Shown: positions 53,731 to 64,000 of the stretch, one piece after another | Layout of the letters: every line of letters begins with the position of its first letter | How positions within the stretch are numbered: position 1 is the stretch's first letter | NCBI RefSeq assembly: GCF_037176765.1 | Contig: NC_090022.1 | Coordinates: forward strand, 56,355,709-56,419,708 | DNA from: Anolis sagrei | Lineage: Eukaryota; Chordata; Lepidosauria; Squamata; Anolidae | DNA: 64,000 nucleotides | Direction of reading: 5' to 3' | Made by a program: the position numbers and the translations under genes | Notes under the pieces: model-generated | Database searches by the model: none | Told to the model about the DNA's origin: nothing | Seen by the model: the letters and a program-made list of their open reading frames with translations, nothing else

Positions 53731-55198
53731 ATTATTTTATTACTCCATTTAGCAGTAAAGATCATTGTGGATTTAGCTTATTTTCACACTGGGGGAAAAG
53801 TAGCAATGCTGAGAGATGCATTATGATTAATGCCCACTAACAAGTCTCTAGGGCCCTTCTCATGCAAGCACAAATCCTCCACCGCTAACACAAGCATGCA
53901 GCCTTAAGGAACATCCAAACTCTCACGTAGAAAACTAAAGCTGGTTGTAATGAAAGATCTTTAGAAACATTGGTAACTGTGGGTCAGATATGTTCAAATA
54001 TCCATCAGCTCTGTTGGTGAAGCTTGGAACACAGTGCTAGACTTAATAGTGGAAACTTATAGAAGCCAACCCTGACCAGGACAACCTTCCACCTGGAAAC
54101 CAATGACCTCACTACGGATCCAGAATAGGGCTCCACAGCTACCTACTGAACCACTGCCAAGACACTACATTTGGAGGACCATCATCCTCAGGCTACGAAG
54201 GATCATCTAAGTAAGTAAGTATAGAAGCAATTCTGCATTTATTTGTTGAAGGTGAGTCTATTACCCTCATACCCTATGGAGATTCAGTTGCAGTATTAAG
54301 ATCTATACTTACAAGCTCCTGGGACAGAACTTTTCCTAGGCAAGAATGGAAGTCACAAAATTACAGCAGAGGCATAATTCCTTCTCATTAGTATGTTGAC
54401 ATCATGATCTTGAACCATGTCTATTCCAGGATGCTCTACAACATTTCAGTCACATAAGACTGAATTATACAGAAGTAAGCAGGCTACTACACTTTGTGCA
54501 AGTAAACTGCACACTGTTTAATCTGGTGTAGCTAAGTAGCACTGTCTCTTTTTTCACTAGAACATGCAATTTCACATTTTCAATAGCTAGTTCCACCCCA
54601 GCCGCAAAGGTACCATTTTTGCAGCTAACTTTGGCAAATATGTGAAGAAACTTGAGCTCCGTTGGGTCCTATACTGGCAAAAGATTTAATGGATGGTAAT
54701 CAGGTTACTTGAGGTCACATAGCCAAACAAGAGAAAAGCCTTGCGCAGCAGTGGCTATTTGGAGTGTAGTGGCATTAATCTCAAGCTGATGAACACAGGA
54801 GAACTTGCATTGCTTTCTTTTTCTCTTCTAAAAGCACTGTCTACTTACCAAACTATCATCATTAAACAAATCCTTTATATGCAGCAAAAGCAGCACAGTA
54901 AGTAATTGTGTTACATTTCCTAGAGAGCAACAGCAAAATTCCAGACCTATTTACTGGGGTTCATATCAGACATCACTTTTCTGCAAAACAAGCAAGCCTT
55001 TATCTTCCATATCAAGATATTTTAGCCACTTGTACATTTCTAGATTTATTGAGATGGCTTAGACAGGAATACTGATATTCTTTTTAAAGATTATATATAT
55101 ACCATTTCACCTCAGGAAAACTGAATCGGTTCATGTTTGCTCTTAATCCAGATCTTTTACAAAATAGATTATAAACCTTTATGAAGGGCATTGCCTCC
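53731..55198. other. intergenic; possible LINE end at 54050-54220
   Basis: At 54050-54220, GAAGCCAACCCTGACCAGGA through CATCATCCTCAGGCTACGAA ends in a (TAAG)n run (54208-54219), the look of a retroelement 3' end of unidentified family. The rest has no recognised feature. Confidence 0.35.
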
Positions 55199-55400
55199 AG
55201 GAGAGCCAATGTAGTAGAATGGCCAGAACATTGCATTACAATTCTGAAGACTAGGGTTGAGTTCCCTGCATAGCCATGGAAACCCACTGGATGACCTTGA
55301 GTAAGTCACATCCTCTTAAGCCCCTTAAAACCCCATGATTGAGTTGCCATAGGGTTACCGTAAGCTGGTTTGTGACTTGAAGGCATACAGCAACTATTAC
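55199..55400 (+). mobile_element. tRNA-derived SINE, second family
   Basis: AGAGCCAATGTAGTAGAATG head, CATAGCCATGGAAACCCACT, GATGACCTTGAGTAAGTCAC, then GCCATAGGGTTACCGTAAGC and GTGACTTGAAGGCATACAGC at the end, a common reptile SINE body. Confidence 0.8.
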
Positions 55401-55696
55401 CTTCCAGTCAGTCCCATCCCTCCCTCCACTGGCTATTCCCCTCTATTAGAATTTTTTTTAAAAAGCAACAGCTCACACTGACAATACTTAGCAGCTTAAC
55501 AGAGCAGGAAAGCTCTGCCTAATATTGTGAAGTAATTAGGAGAGCAGCTGGCATGCTCTTCCTGCTGGCAAATGTACTTTTTGGAAAACTGACAGTCGCA
55601 TTTTAAAGCAATGTATAATTTCAGAGCAGTGAGACAAATTCTAGATCTGTTACCATTTGAACTGGACAGCATAAACTGTACTGATTCTAGTGGCGT
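55401..55696. other. intergenic, no feature seen
   Basis: Unassigned AT-rich DNA up to the BovB target site. Confidence 0.4.
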
Positions 55697-55708
55697 AAAT
55701 AAAAATTC

Positions 55709-57922
55709 TACATCCTTTGCAGCCAAAGGTGGCGGACATCCATCCAGTCGGTGAAAACAAGACCTGGGGCTGACTGTAGCTCAGATCACGAACTTCTTAT
55801 TGCCCAATTTAGAATAAAACTAAAGAGATCAGGGAAAATACACAGACCAGTTAGATATGATCTCACTAACATTCCTAGCGAATATACAGTGGAAGTGAAG
55901 AACAGATTTGAAGGACTAGATTTAGTAAACAGAGTCCCAGAAGAACTATGGACAGAAGTCCGAGACATTGTTCAGGAGGCGGCAACAAAGTACGTCCCAA
56001 AGAAAAAGAAAACCAAGAAGGCAAAATGGTTGTCTGCTGAGACACTGGAAGTAGCCCAAGAAAGGAGGAAAGCAAAAGGAAACAGGGATAAGGGGAGATA
56101 TGCCCAGTTAAATGCGCAATTCCAGAGGTTAGCCAGAAGAGATAAGGAACTATTTTTAAATAAGCAATGCATGGAAGTGGAAGAAGACAACAGAATAGGA
56201 AGAACAAGAGACCTCTTCCAGAAAATTAGAAACATTGGAGGTAAATTTCAGGCAAAAATTGGTATGATCAGAAACAAAGATGGCAGGGACCTAACAGAAG
56301 CTGAAGAGATCAAGAGAAGGTGGCGAGACTATACAGAAGATCTGTATAGGAAGGATAATAATATTGAGGATAGTTTTGACGGTGTGGTGAATGAATTAGA
56401 ACCAGACATCCTGAGGAGTGAGGTTGAATGGGCCTTAAGAAGCATTGCTAACAACAAGGCAGCAGGAGACGATGGGATCCCAGCTGAACTGTTTAAAATC
56501 TTAAAAGATGATGCTGTCAAGGTGATGCATGCCATTTGCCAGCAAATATGGAAAACACAAGAATGGCCATCAGACTGGAAAAAATCAACTTACATCCCCA
56601 TACCAAAAAAGGGAAATGCGAAAGACTGCTCAAACTTCCGTACAGTGGCCCTTATTTCTCATGCCAGTAAGGTAATGCTCAAGATCCTGCAAGGAAGACT
56701 CCAGCAATACATGGAGCGAGAGTTGCCAGATGTTCAAGCTGGGTTTAGAAAAGGCAGAGGAACGAGAGACCAAATTGCCAATATCCGCTGGATAATGGAG
56801 AAAGGCAGGGAGTTTCAGAAAAACATCTACTTCTGCTTCATTGACTATTCTAAAGCCTTTGACTGTGTGGATCATAATAAATTGTGGCAAGTTCTTAGTG
56901 GGATGGGCATCCCAAGCCACCTTGTCTCTCTCCTGAGGAATCTGTACAAGGACCAAGTAGCAACAGTCAGAACTGACCACGGAACAACAGACTGGTTCAA
57001 GATTGGGAAAGGCGTACGGCAAGGCTGCATACTCTCACCCAACCTTTTTAACTTGTATGCAGAACACATCATACGATGTGCGGGGCTGGATGAATGCAAA
57101 GCTGGGGTGAAAATTGCTGGAAGAAACATTAACAACCTCAGATATGCAGATGACACCACTCTGATGGCCGAAAGCGAGGAGGAGCTGAGGAGCCTTCTAA
57201 TCAAGGTGAAAGAAGAAAGCGCAAAAGCCGGGTTGCAGCTAAACGTCAAAAAAAACCAAGATTATGGCAACAAGAATGATTGACAACTGGAAAATAGAGG
57301 GAGAAACCATGGAGGCCGTGACAGACTTTGTATTTCTAGGTGCAAAGATTACTGCAGATGCAGACTGTGGCCAGGAAATCAGAAGACGCTTACTTCTTGG
57401 GAGGAGAGCAATGTCCAATCTCGATAAAATAGTAAAGAGTAGAGACATCAGACTGGCAACAAAGATCCGCCTAGTCAAAGCCATGGTATTCCCTGTAGTA
57501 ACCTACGGATGTGAGAGCTGGACCTTAGGGAAGGCTGAGCGAAGGAAGATAGATGCTTTTGAGCTGTGGTGTTGGAGGAAAGTGCTGAGAGTGCCTTGGA
57601 CTGCGAGAAGATCCAACCAGTCCATCCTCCAGGAAATAAAGCCCGACTGCTCACTGGAGGGAAAGATACTAGAGACAAAGTTGAAGTACTTTGGTCACAT
57701 CATGAGGAGACAGGAAAGCCTAGAGAAGACAATTATGCTGGGGAAAGTGGAAGGCAAAAGGAAGAGGGGCCGACCAAGGGCAAGATGGATGGATGGCATC
57801 CTTGAAGTGACTGGGCTGACCTTGAGGGAGCTGGGGGTGGTAACGGCCGACAGGGAGCTCTGGCGTGGGCTGGTCCATGAGGTCACGAAGAGTCGGAGAC
57901 GACTGAACGAATGAACAACAAC
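55709..57922 (+). mobile_element. RTE-BovB LINE, 5'-truncated, young
   Basis: Flanked by a perfect 12-bp target duplication AAATAAAAATTC (55697-55708 and 57923-57934). It keeps the last endonuclease motif (SDHELL), the whole reverse transcriptase and the C-terminal region, and ends GTCACGAAGAGTCGGAGACG plus (AAC)n. It lacks the 5' UTR and most of the endonuclease. The protein is, from memory, close to ruminant and snake BovB, so this clade can be named with confidence. BovB is known for horizontal transfer among vertebrates. Confidence 0.95.
55751..57914 (+). pseudogene. BovB ORF2 (endonuclease end, RT, C-terminus), one frame break
   Basis: Frame one runs 55751-57283 and frame two 57264-57914; a single-base change in a run of A at about 57249-57256 separates them. 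Motifs in order: GADCSSDHELLIAQF (endonuclease end), NNKAAGDDGIPAELF and WPSDWKKSTYIPIPKKGN (RT 1-2), RTVALISHASKVMLK, QAGFRKGRGTRDQIANIRW, YFCFIDYSKAFDCVDHNKLW (RT A), GVRQGCILSPNLFNLYAEH (RT B), LRYADDTTLMAESEEEL (RT C, catalytic YADD), then after the break DFVFLGAKITADADCGQEI and AFELWCWRKVLRVPWTARRS. Only this one disabling change is seen in 720 codons, so insertion was recent. Confidence 0.93.
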
Positions 57923-57934
57923 AAATAAAAATTC

Positions 57935-60220
57935 AATCTCTCAGCTAAGTAGCACTTAAACAAGCCCCCACAAAACAACCACTGAACATCAAAAGGCCAC
58001 TTCTTAAAATCCTAGATAAGGTCTTAGCAGTGCAAAATACTATTCAATACAATACTACTCTGTACATGTCCACTGCATGCTCAGTTTGTGTTGAAATGGG
58101 ACTTCCTATCAAATAAACAGCCATAAAATAAAGCCTGAACCCCATCTTTATTTTAAAACAGTACTAGTTTGCTTAAAGGATATATAATGTTGGCTTTGAA
58201 ATCAAAGTGCAGATTCTAAAAGAACACCCATTACATTATATGCAATTTTCCCCCCATTTGCTTTTCCTTATTTTGGGCTGATTCAGAATACAATATATAA
58301 AACTAGCAACACAATCTTTCTTTCAATTCAGAGTTAGAAGCTGCTTGTTTGGAAAAAAAAACCGTCATAAAATATGGTTTATCATGAGTTTGCTACCTTA
58401 TAGACCTTGGTTTCTGCCTTGTGTTTTTGGGAAGATGGTATCTAAGAAACTGCAAACATTGCAAAACCTGCAAAACATTTGAATGCCTAGGTGTGGGACT
58501 CAAAGAGCACTTTGCATAGGAGATTAGAGCTCCTTATTAGAATTAGTGTAGTTTCGAAAATCAGTTTTGACTGTTTCTGTAATGAAATTCTCTGACCTTC
58601 AATTTCAGACATTAGAAGATATGGTAGTTAAAGCAAATTGGACCAACTGGCTACATTCCAAGAATACATGGCAGCCTATTCTCCAACATTTTAGTGATCA
58701 CGAAATCTTCCCTTGTAGTAGAAACCTCAGATCACAGTATTCTCATTGAGAGGAGCAAAGGTGGTGGGAATGACAAGAGAAAAGCATTCTCTTTGGATAC
58801 ACAGGTCAGACAACCCTTTTTAAGCCAACTGAAAGAGACTTCCAATTTTTGAACATAGTTGAACTCCAATATATTTGTCTACGCTAGTTTTCTCTCTTGG
58901 ATAGAAGGAAAAGTCAGGGGAGCTGAAGAGAAATGTCTTGTGTGGCTGGCAGTCAAGAAGAAGCTTCTGACCTTCCACCGTGGCCCAACGTCCCTCCCAG
59001 CAATGTCATCCCTCTCTGGATGACAGGGCATGAATCCTTCTTCCCAAAGGAACATATAGGCAGGCAAGTAAGTGATGTGAGGACAAGCAACAGCTCTCAT
59101 GTGCATTCAAAACCGAATCAGTTTAATAAGAATATGGGTTTTGCACTTCTCCAGTATCACAAGTTCCGCATTGTCTAATAAATACAAAGCAATCTTTGAC
59201 AGAACACAAAATATTGATTTTGAAAATAATTTGAAAGACAGAAAAACACAAATACAGAACTTCAGCTACTACTCTTTAGCAGTTGTTTGTAAAGAAATAC
59301 CTCCCCACCACAATGCAATCAAGTCTTCCTTCTGGGAGAAAAGAAGAGCTACACTGGTCCAGTGCCAGAGGAATGAGATTGCTATTTAGAAACATGAGGG
59401 TTTTTTTTTTTCTGTTCCTGAGCCTGCACAGGAGTTGGGAGGTCAGGGGGAAGGAAGCAGGCAAGACAATCAAACAGGGGCAGAGAAGAGATCTACTTTT
59501 TGAGCATCAACAGTGAAACAGTATGCCTACCAGCAATGGAATGAACAAACTGCCTTCATTATCCAGTTATTAAAGCATCCAACTTCTACTAGTCTAGGTT
59601 GTATTAATCGAACCAGAGCAAGACATATTTCATCTACAGATTTACAACTCACTTGATGGGTTGAACACATGCTACTTAACAGCACATACAGCTGACCATA
59701 ATAGTAATTATTATGAGTTCTACGTATTCAACAGCCTAGGCACTGCTGCATGCACATGGTTCTATGAACTCTTCACCTAAGCAAGACAGGTTTGGCTCCA
59801 GTACCGTTTCAGAAGACCAACAGCTACTTATTGCACCACAGAACTGGCTAGGCCAACTTTCATGCTTGCACATTTAACCAAACACTTACTTCATAAATCA
59901 CCACATAACTAGATGTTTTATTTTTGTATAAATTACTTTCGTTCTTAAAAAAAAAAACCTCCTTCAATCTCCCAAACATTAATCCACAAAGGATTACAAA
60001 TAACCCGATGCCATGCTTGCATTCTATTTTCTGAAGTGAAATTTGGAACAAAAAAAACACTACATAATTTAAAGTGCAAACTGGGGTTCAAATGCTAAAG
60101 TTCAGCCACCATCAATGGCTCTACATCAGAATGAAAATCCAAGGAGTCAGGGAGAGAGGGAGAAATAGTACAATTCTTTACTGTTCTAAACAGCCAGAAA
60201 GTACCTCCTATCTAATATTA
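57935..60220. other. intergenic, no gene recognised
   Basis: AT-rich, unique-looking DNA. Minus-strand poly(A)-type signals (TTTATT on the plus strand) occur near 58146 and 59917, which would suit a minus-strand 3' UTR, but no exon is tied to them. Confidence 0.35.
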
Positions 60221-60221
60221 T

Positions 60222-60310
60222 TTAGGACTGGAGGCTGCTCCGAGTCCCCATTGGGGAGTCGGTGGTGGGGTATAAATAAAGTTTAATATTTATTATTATT
60301 ATATTATTTA
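60222..60310 (+). mobile_element. L2-clade LINE 3' tail
   Basis: GGAGGCTGCTCCGAGTCCCC, TTGGGGAGTCGGTGGTGGGG, TATAAATAAAG and an (ATT)n tail. Confidence 0.75.
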
Positions 60311-60599
60311 GGCTGAAAAGGACAAAAGCTTATACTAAAATACTTTAAGTCATTGTAGCTCCTCTGATATCCAAAGGACCAAAATAGACCTAAATTCATG
60401 GGCTCTTGCTTCCACTTGGCTAGCAGCTAAGCTGTTAAGACACACTCAGAAGATCCAAATTTATCACTTCAAGGCAAGGTTTCTTCTCTGCCACCTCCCA
60501 GTGGTCAAAACATTACTGATTCATGGCATGCATACCAATCCCATTTGTCTCTCTGGCAGGTCTTACAAGTTTTGTGTTTCGAAAAACAATCCTGAAAGG

Positions 60600-60842
60600 T
60601 ATGTTGTCGAAGGCTTTCATGGCTGGAACCACTAGGTTACTGTGAGTTTTCTGGGCATGTTTGAGAAGCATTCTCTCCGGACGTTTCACCCACATCTATG
60701 ACAGGCACACCCAGAAGTTGTGAGGTCACCTCCCAACCTCCGAGGATGCCTGCCATAGATGTGGGCAAAATGTCAGGAGAGAATGCTTCTCAAACAAGGC
60801 CAGACAGCCCGGAAAACTCTCAGCAACCTGACCCTGAAAGAC
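60600..60842. mobile_element. Penelope-like element copy, inverted arms
   Basis: Left arm TGTTGTCGAAGGCTTTCATG, GAAGCATTCTCTCCGGACG; right arm CCGAGGATGCCTGCCATAGA, CAGGAGAGAATGCTTCTC, CCAGACAGCCCGGAAAACTC. Arms meet at about 60722-60735. The hammerhead-like boxes are decayed (CCGAGGA, CAAAA). Confidence 0.75.
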
Positions 60843-61149
60843 TTGTTCAATCAGAGGTGACAGTAAGACAACACAGGCATGTGTATAGTCTTGCAATTTA
60901 TAAGCCATTGTTTGCCATGATAACTTCTTGTTTTTATAACCATATTTTTAAGAGTAGCTTTGTAATAACAACAAAAATTAATACATAAGCAATGGGGTTC
61001 CAAAACAAATACAACACAAACTACAGTGGGGAGAAATAGCATATGAAGCTAATGCTTTCTGAGCAAGACAAATTCCTCTTTTTACACTGAAAATTTCCTA
61101 GCAGCTTCCCACCCCAACCCGCTTCCTTTATACTTCACTTTGTGATCAC

Positions 61150-61430
61150 ATTGAACGGGGATGTGCAGCAATATCAGGTAGATAAATCCATCACCACCTC
61201 GATCTCTGGGACAGTCACTTTACGAAACCAGACCGGATCTTTGTGCAAAACAACAAAGCAATCGCAAGGTAACACCTTTTCCCTCCAAAGCGCCCGCAGA
61301 CAGGGTATAGGCAAGCTCCACTGTCCCAAACACTCCAACCAGAATCCCTTGACATTCCCAGTGTAGACTTTGAAGCTTCTGGCGTGCTTCACGATCCTTG
61401 AAGAGAGTCTCATTGATTTCAGTTTATTGG
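61150..61430 (-). other. unidentified CpG-bearing block, maybe an exon or UTR
   Basis: Complex, unique sequence with about eight CpGs in 280 bases, standing out from the AT-rich surroundings. The minus strand has two overlapping open frames, one reading KDREARQKLQSLHWECQG and GVFGTVELAYTLSAGALEGK, another HKDPVWFRKVTVPEIEVVM. An AATAAA on the minus strand sits at its upstream edge (61425). I do not recognise either protein; no good splice sites were settled. Confidence 0.3.
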
Positions 61431-61619
61431 GGGGAAAATAAAGATGAAGGAGTCATTCTTCTAGTTTTTTTTAAAAAAAACCTTCACTCACAAACTAACA
61501 ATAACAACAAAAAATACCCCAGGGTGTTCTTCCTTTGCCACTCCTCTCTTCTAGGGAAAATAAAAGGGATTTAAGGGAGGGAGGAAAGAAACTCCTCATT
61601 GCACAGATGCTATAGATAT

Positions 61620-62800
61620 GACACGGGCAAACTTCAGCCCTCCAGGTGTTTTGGACTTCAACTCCCACAATTCCTAACAGCCTGTCGGTGTTTTGGCTGA
61701 CAACTCTCAGAAATCCCAGCCAGTTTACCAGCTAGGATTTCTGGGAGTTGTAGGCCAAAAACATCTGGGACCTACAGGTTAAGAACCACTGGGTTAAAGG
61801 ATTTTTGGAGGGAGGGTGGGTGGGGAGGGGGAAGATTGGTCAATTTGCAGGACACTAGGTGGCAGCCAGGCCCCAAAGCAGATGCCCTTTCAGTGACATA
61901 GAAAAGAAGCAAGATGACTCTTCCCACAATAATCTCTGCCACAATGGAGAATGTTTACTAGAGTGCTGAAGCTAGGCGAGAGGGATGTGGAGGAAAGGGA
62001 AAATCAATTGGCAGGGCAACTAAGTGGCAGCCAGGCTCCTTTCGGTGACAGGGAAAAGGAGGAAGGTGAGGCTTCCCACAATAATGCCAGGAGATGGGAA
62101 TGCAAAGATCTAAACCAGGCATGAGCAAACTTTGGCTCTCTCTACTGGCTGTTAGGAATTGTGGGAGTTGTAGTCCAAAACACCTGGAGGGACAAACTTT
62201 GCCCATGCCTGCTTTAGATTAAGCTGCTTCCAAGGCAAGAGATGTCAGGCTGAAGAAGTGATTCTTAACCTGTGGATCCCCAAGTGTTTTGGCCTACAAC
62301 TCCCAGAAATCCCAGCCAGTTTGCCAGCTGTTAGGAATTGTGGGAGTTGTAGTCCAAAACACCTGGAGGGACAAACTTTGCCCATGCCTGCTGTAGATTA
62401 AGCTGCTTCCAAGGCAAGAAATTTCAGGCTGAATCGGTGGCTCTCAACCTGTGGGTCCCCAGGTGTTTTGGCCTACAACTCCCAGAAATCCAGTTTACCA
62501 GCTGTTAGGATTTCCTACCGGCTGTTAGGAATTGTGGGAGTTGGAGTTCAAAACACCTGGAGGGCCAAGGTTTACCCGTGCCTGCTGTAGATTATGCCGC
62601 TCCCAAGGCAAGAGATTTCAGGCTAAAACAATGATTCTTAACCTGTGGGTCCCCAAGTGTTTTGGCTACAACTCCCAGAAATCCAAGTCAGTTTGCCAGC
62701 TGTTAGGATTTCCTACAGGCTGTTAGGACTTGTGGGAGGTGGAGTCCAAAACACTCGGAGGGCTGAAGTTGCCCACGCCTTGTCTAAACTAAAAGGGGGG
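61620..62800. mobile_element. cluster of interleaved palindromic MITEs
   Basis: Copies of the third and fourth MITE families alternate: 61625-61695, 61695-61795, 62115-62215, 62255-62400, 62430-62600, 62630-62790. Marks: CCTCCAGGTGTTTTGGACTT, AGGAATTGTGGGAGTTGTAG, CAACTCCCAGAAATCCCAGC, CTCAACCTGTGGGTCCCCAG. Repeats of a 180-base unit (AAACTTTGCCCATGCCTGCT then GATTAAGCTGCTTCCAAGGC) suggest local tandem duplication. Confidence 0.8.
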
Positions 62801-63105
62801 GGGGGGGAATTCAAGCCTCTTGGAAAGACCAGATGGAAGGAACCCTTTGTTGACATGGGAAATGAGGGAGATGGCTCTTCATCTCACACAGAGAGGGAAT
62901 ACTAGAGTGCTGAATGGAGCCGCTTGGCCCAAGAGTGCTGAGGGGACCAGGGCTGGGAGGGCAGAGGAGGTGGGCAGAGCACCAGGGAGGAGAGAAGGCG
63001 AGGAGGAGGAGGGGGCCAAGAGGATGGGGCAGGGGAGCCCCCCAGGGTGAAGGCGAGGGCCCAGTGTCCGGGTGCCGCGGGCGTTCCCTGCCCTGGCGGC
63101 GGGCC

Positions 63106-63589
<484 letters not shown>

Positions 63590-63639
63590 CCTCAGCCGCT
63601 GCTTCTCCGCAACCTCCCCCTTCGAGCGCTGCCGCTGCA

Positions 63640-63770
63640 ATGACAACAAGCGCGAGCGGCTGAGGGGATATAAATCCAAGCCCGACCCGTCGGCGGCTCC
63701 CGATTGGTGGCGGCAGGAGCGGCGCCGGGCTCTCATTGGTGGGTATTCCGATCCTTGATTTGCATAGGAG
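63640..63770 (-). promoter_or_regulatory. H2A promoter
   Basis: Minus-strand signals: TATA-like TTTATATCC (63666-63674), two CCAAT boxes (63703-63707 and 63735-63739) and an octamer ATGCAAAT (63758-63765), the OCT1 site usual in H2B promoters. Start of transcription is expected near 63640. Confidence 0.7.
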
Positions 63771-64000
63771 GCTCGCGGCGTCCATGTTCGGACTCTGGTG
63801 GAGGGAGAGAGGGAGGGAGGGGCGGGCTGCTGGTGCTGCTGGTGAATCTCAATGCCAAGGAGAGAGAGAGAGAGAGAGAAAGGCAGGCAAGGGGTTGGCT
63901 TCCACCTCCTTGGGCGCTTAGGGACAAAAGAAGCCGGGCCCTCCTCTTAGGCTGCTGGAACCCTGGGCTGGCTCTCCGTGGGACACACTGCAAGTCACTT
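63770..64000. other. upstream flank of H2A gene
   Basis: GC-rich; a short (GA)n run at 63859-63880. No divergent H2B reading frame is present up to the window end. Confidence 0.5.

Noticed and set aside
58567-58749. Possible small exon
   Set aside because: No splice signals or homology were evident.

Overview
The window is vertebrate nuclear DNA, most probably from a squamate reptile (lizard-like). RAB7A is split over introns and its predicted protein matches, as I recall it, almost all of the mammalian sequence. The repeats are a squamate-style mix: CR1 and L2-clade LINEs, an RTE-BovB LINE, Penelope-like elements, Helitrons, many short hAT-like palindromic elements, tRNA-derived SINEs and 5S-rRNA-derived SINEs. 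No bacterial, viral or organellar gene is visible.

Layout. 1-11.7 kb is intergenic and repeat-rich. A CpG island at about 11.76-12.36 kb holds the RAB7A promoter and noncoding first exon (donor after 12010). A 23-kb first intron (12011-35255) carries two Helitrons, an L2-clade LINE, SINEs, a 659-bp DNA transposon and a CR1 copy. RAB7A coding exons lie at 35293-35345, 36765-36891, 40048-40266, 40617-40745 and 42267-42362 (207 codons), followed by a 1.5-kb 3' UTR with a poly(A) signal at 43853. 44-48.7 kb is a dense cluster of nested repeats around a GC-rich block (45.96-46.57 kb). The intronless linker-histone gene H1-10 (49320-50027, + strand) has a TATA box and a poly(A) signal. Downstream lie nested palindromes (51.28-51.55 kb) and an orphan CpG-island promoter with GC boxes, CCAAT boxes and CRE-like sites (51.7-52.04 kb). 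52-61 kb holds CR1, SINEs and a 5'-truncated BovB LINE (55709-57922). At the right end an H2A variant gene (63106-63486, - strand) has CCAAT boxes, an octamer and what looks like an 88-nt intron in its 5' UTR.

Functionally there are three recognisable host genes: a late-endosomal Rab GTPase and two histone genes, neither of which shows the replication-dependent 3' stem-loop in what I read. They do not form a pathway; their closeness is probably local gene order. The observations most worth a second look are the hammerhead-ribozyme-like core in the Penelope-like copies, the orphan CRE/E2F-type CpG island, the H2A mini-intron, the Helitrons (one stuffed with satellite DNA), a 27-bp patch copied between two places 1.5 kb apart, and an unidentified CpG-rich block at 61.15-61.43 kb.
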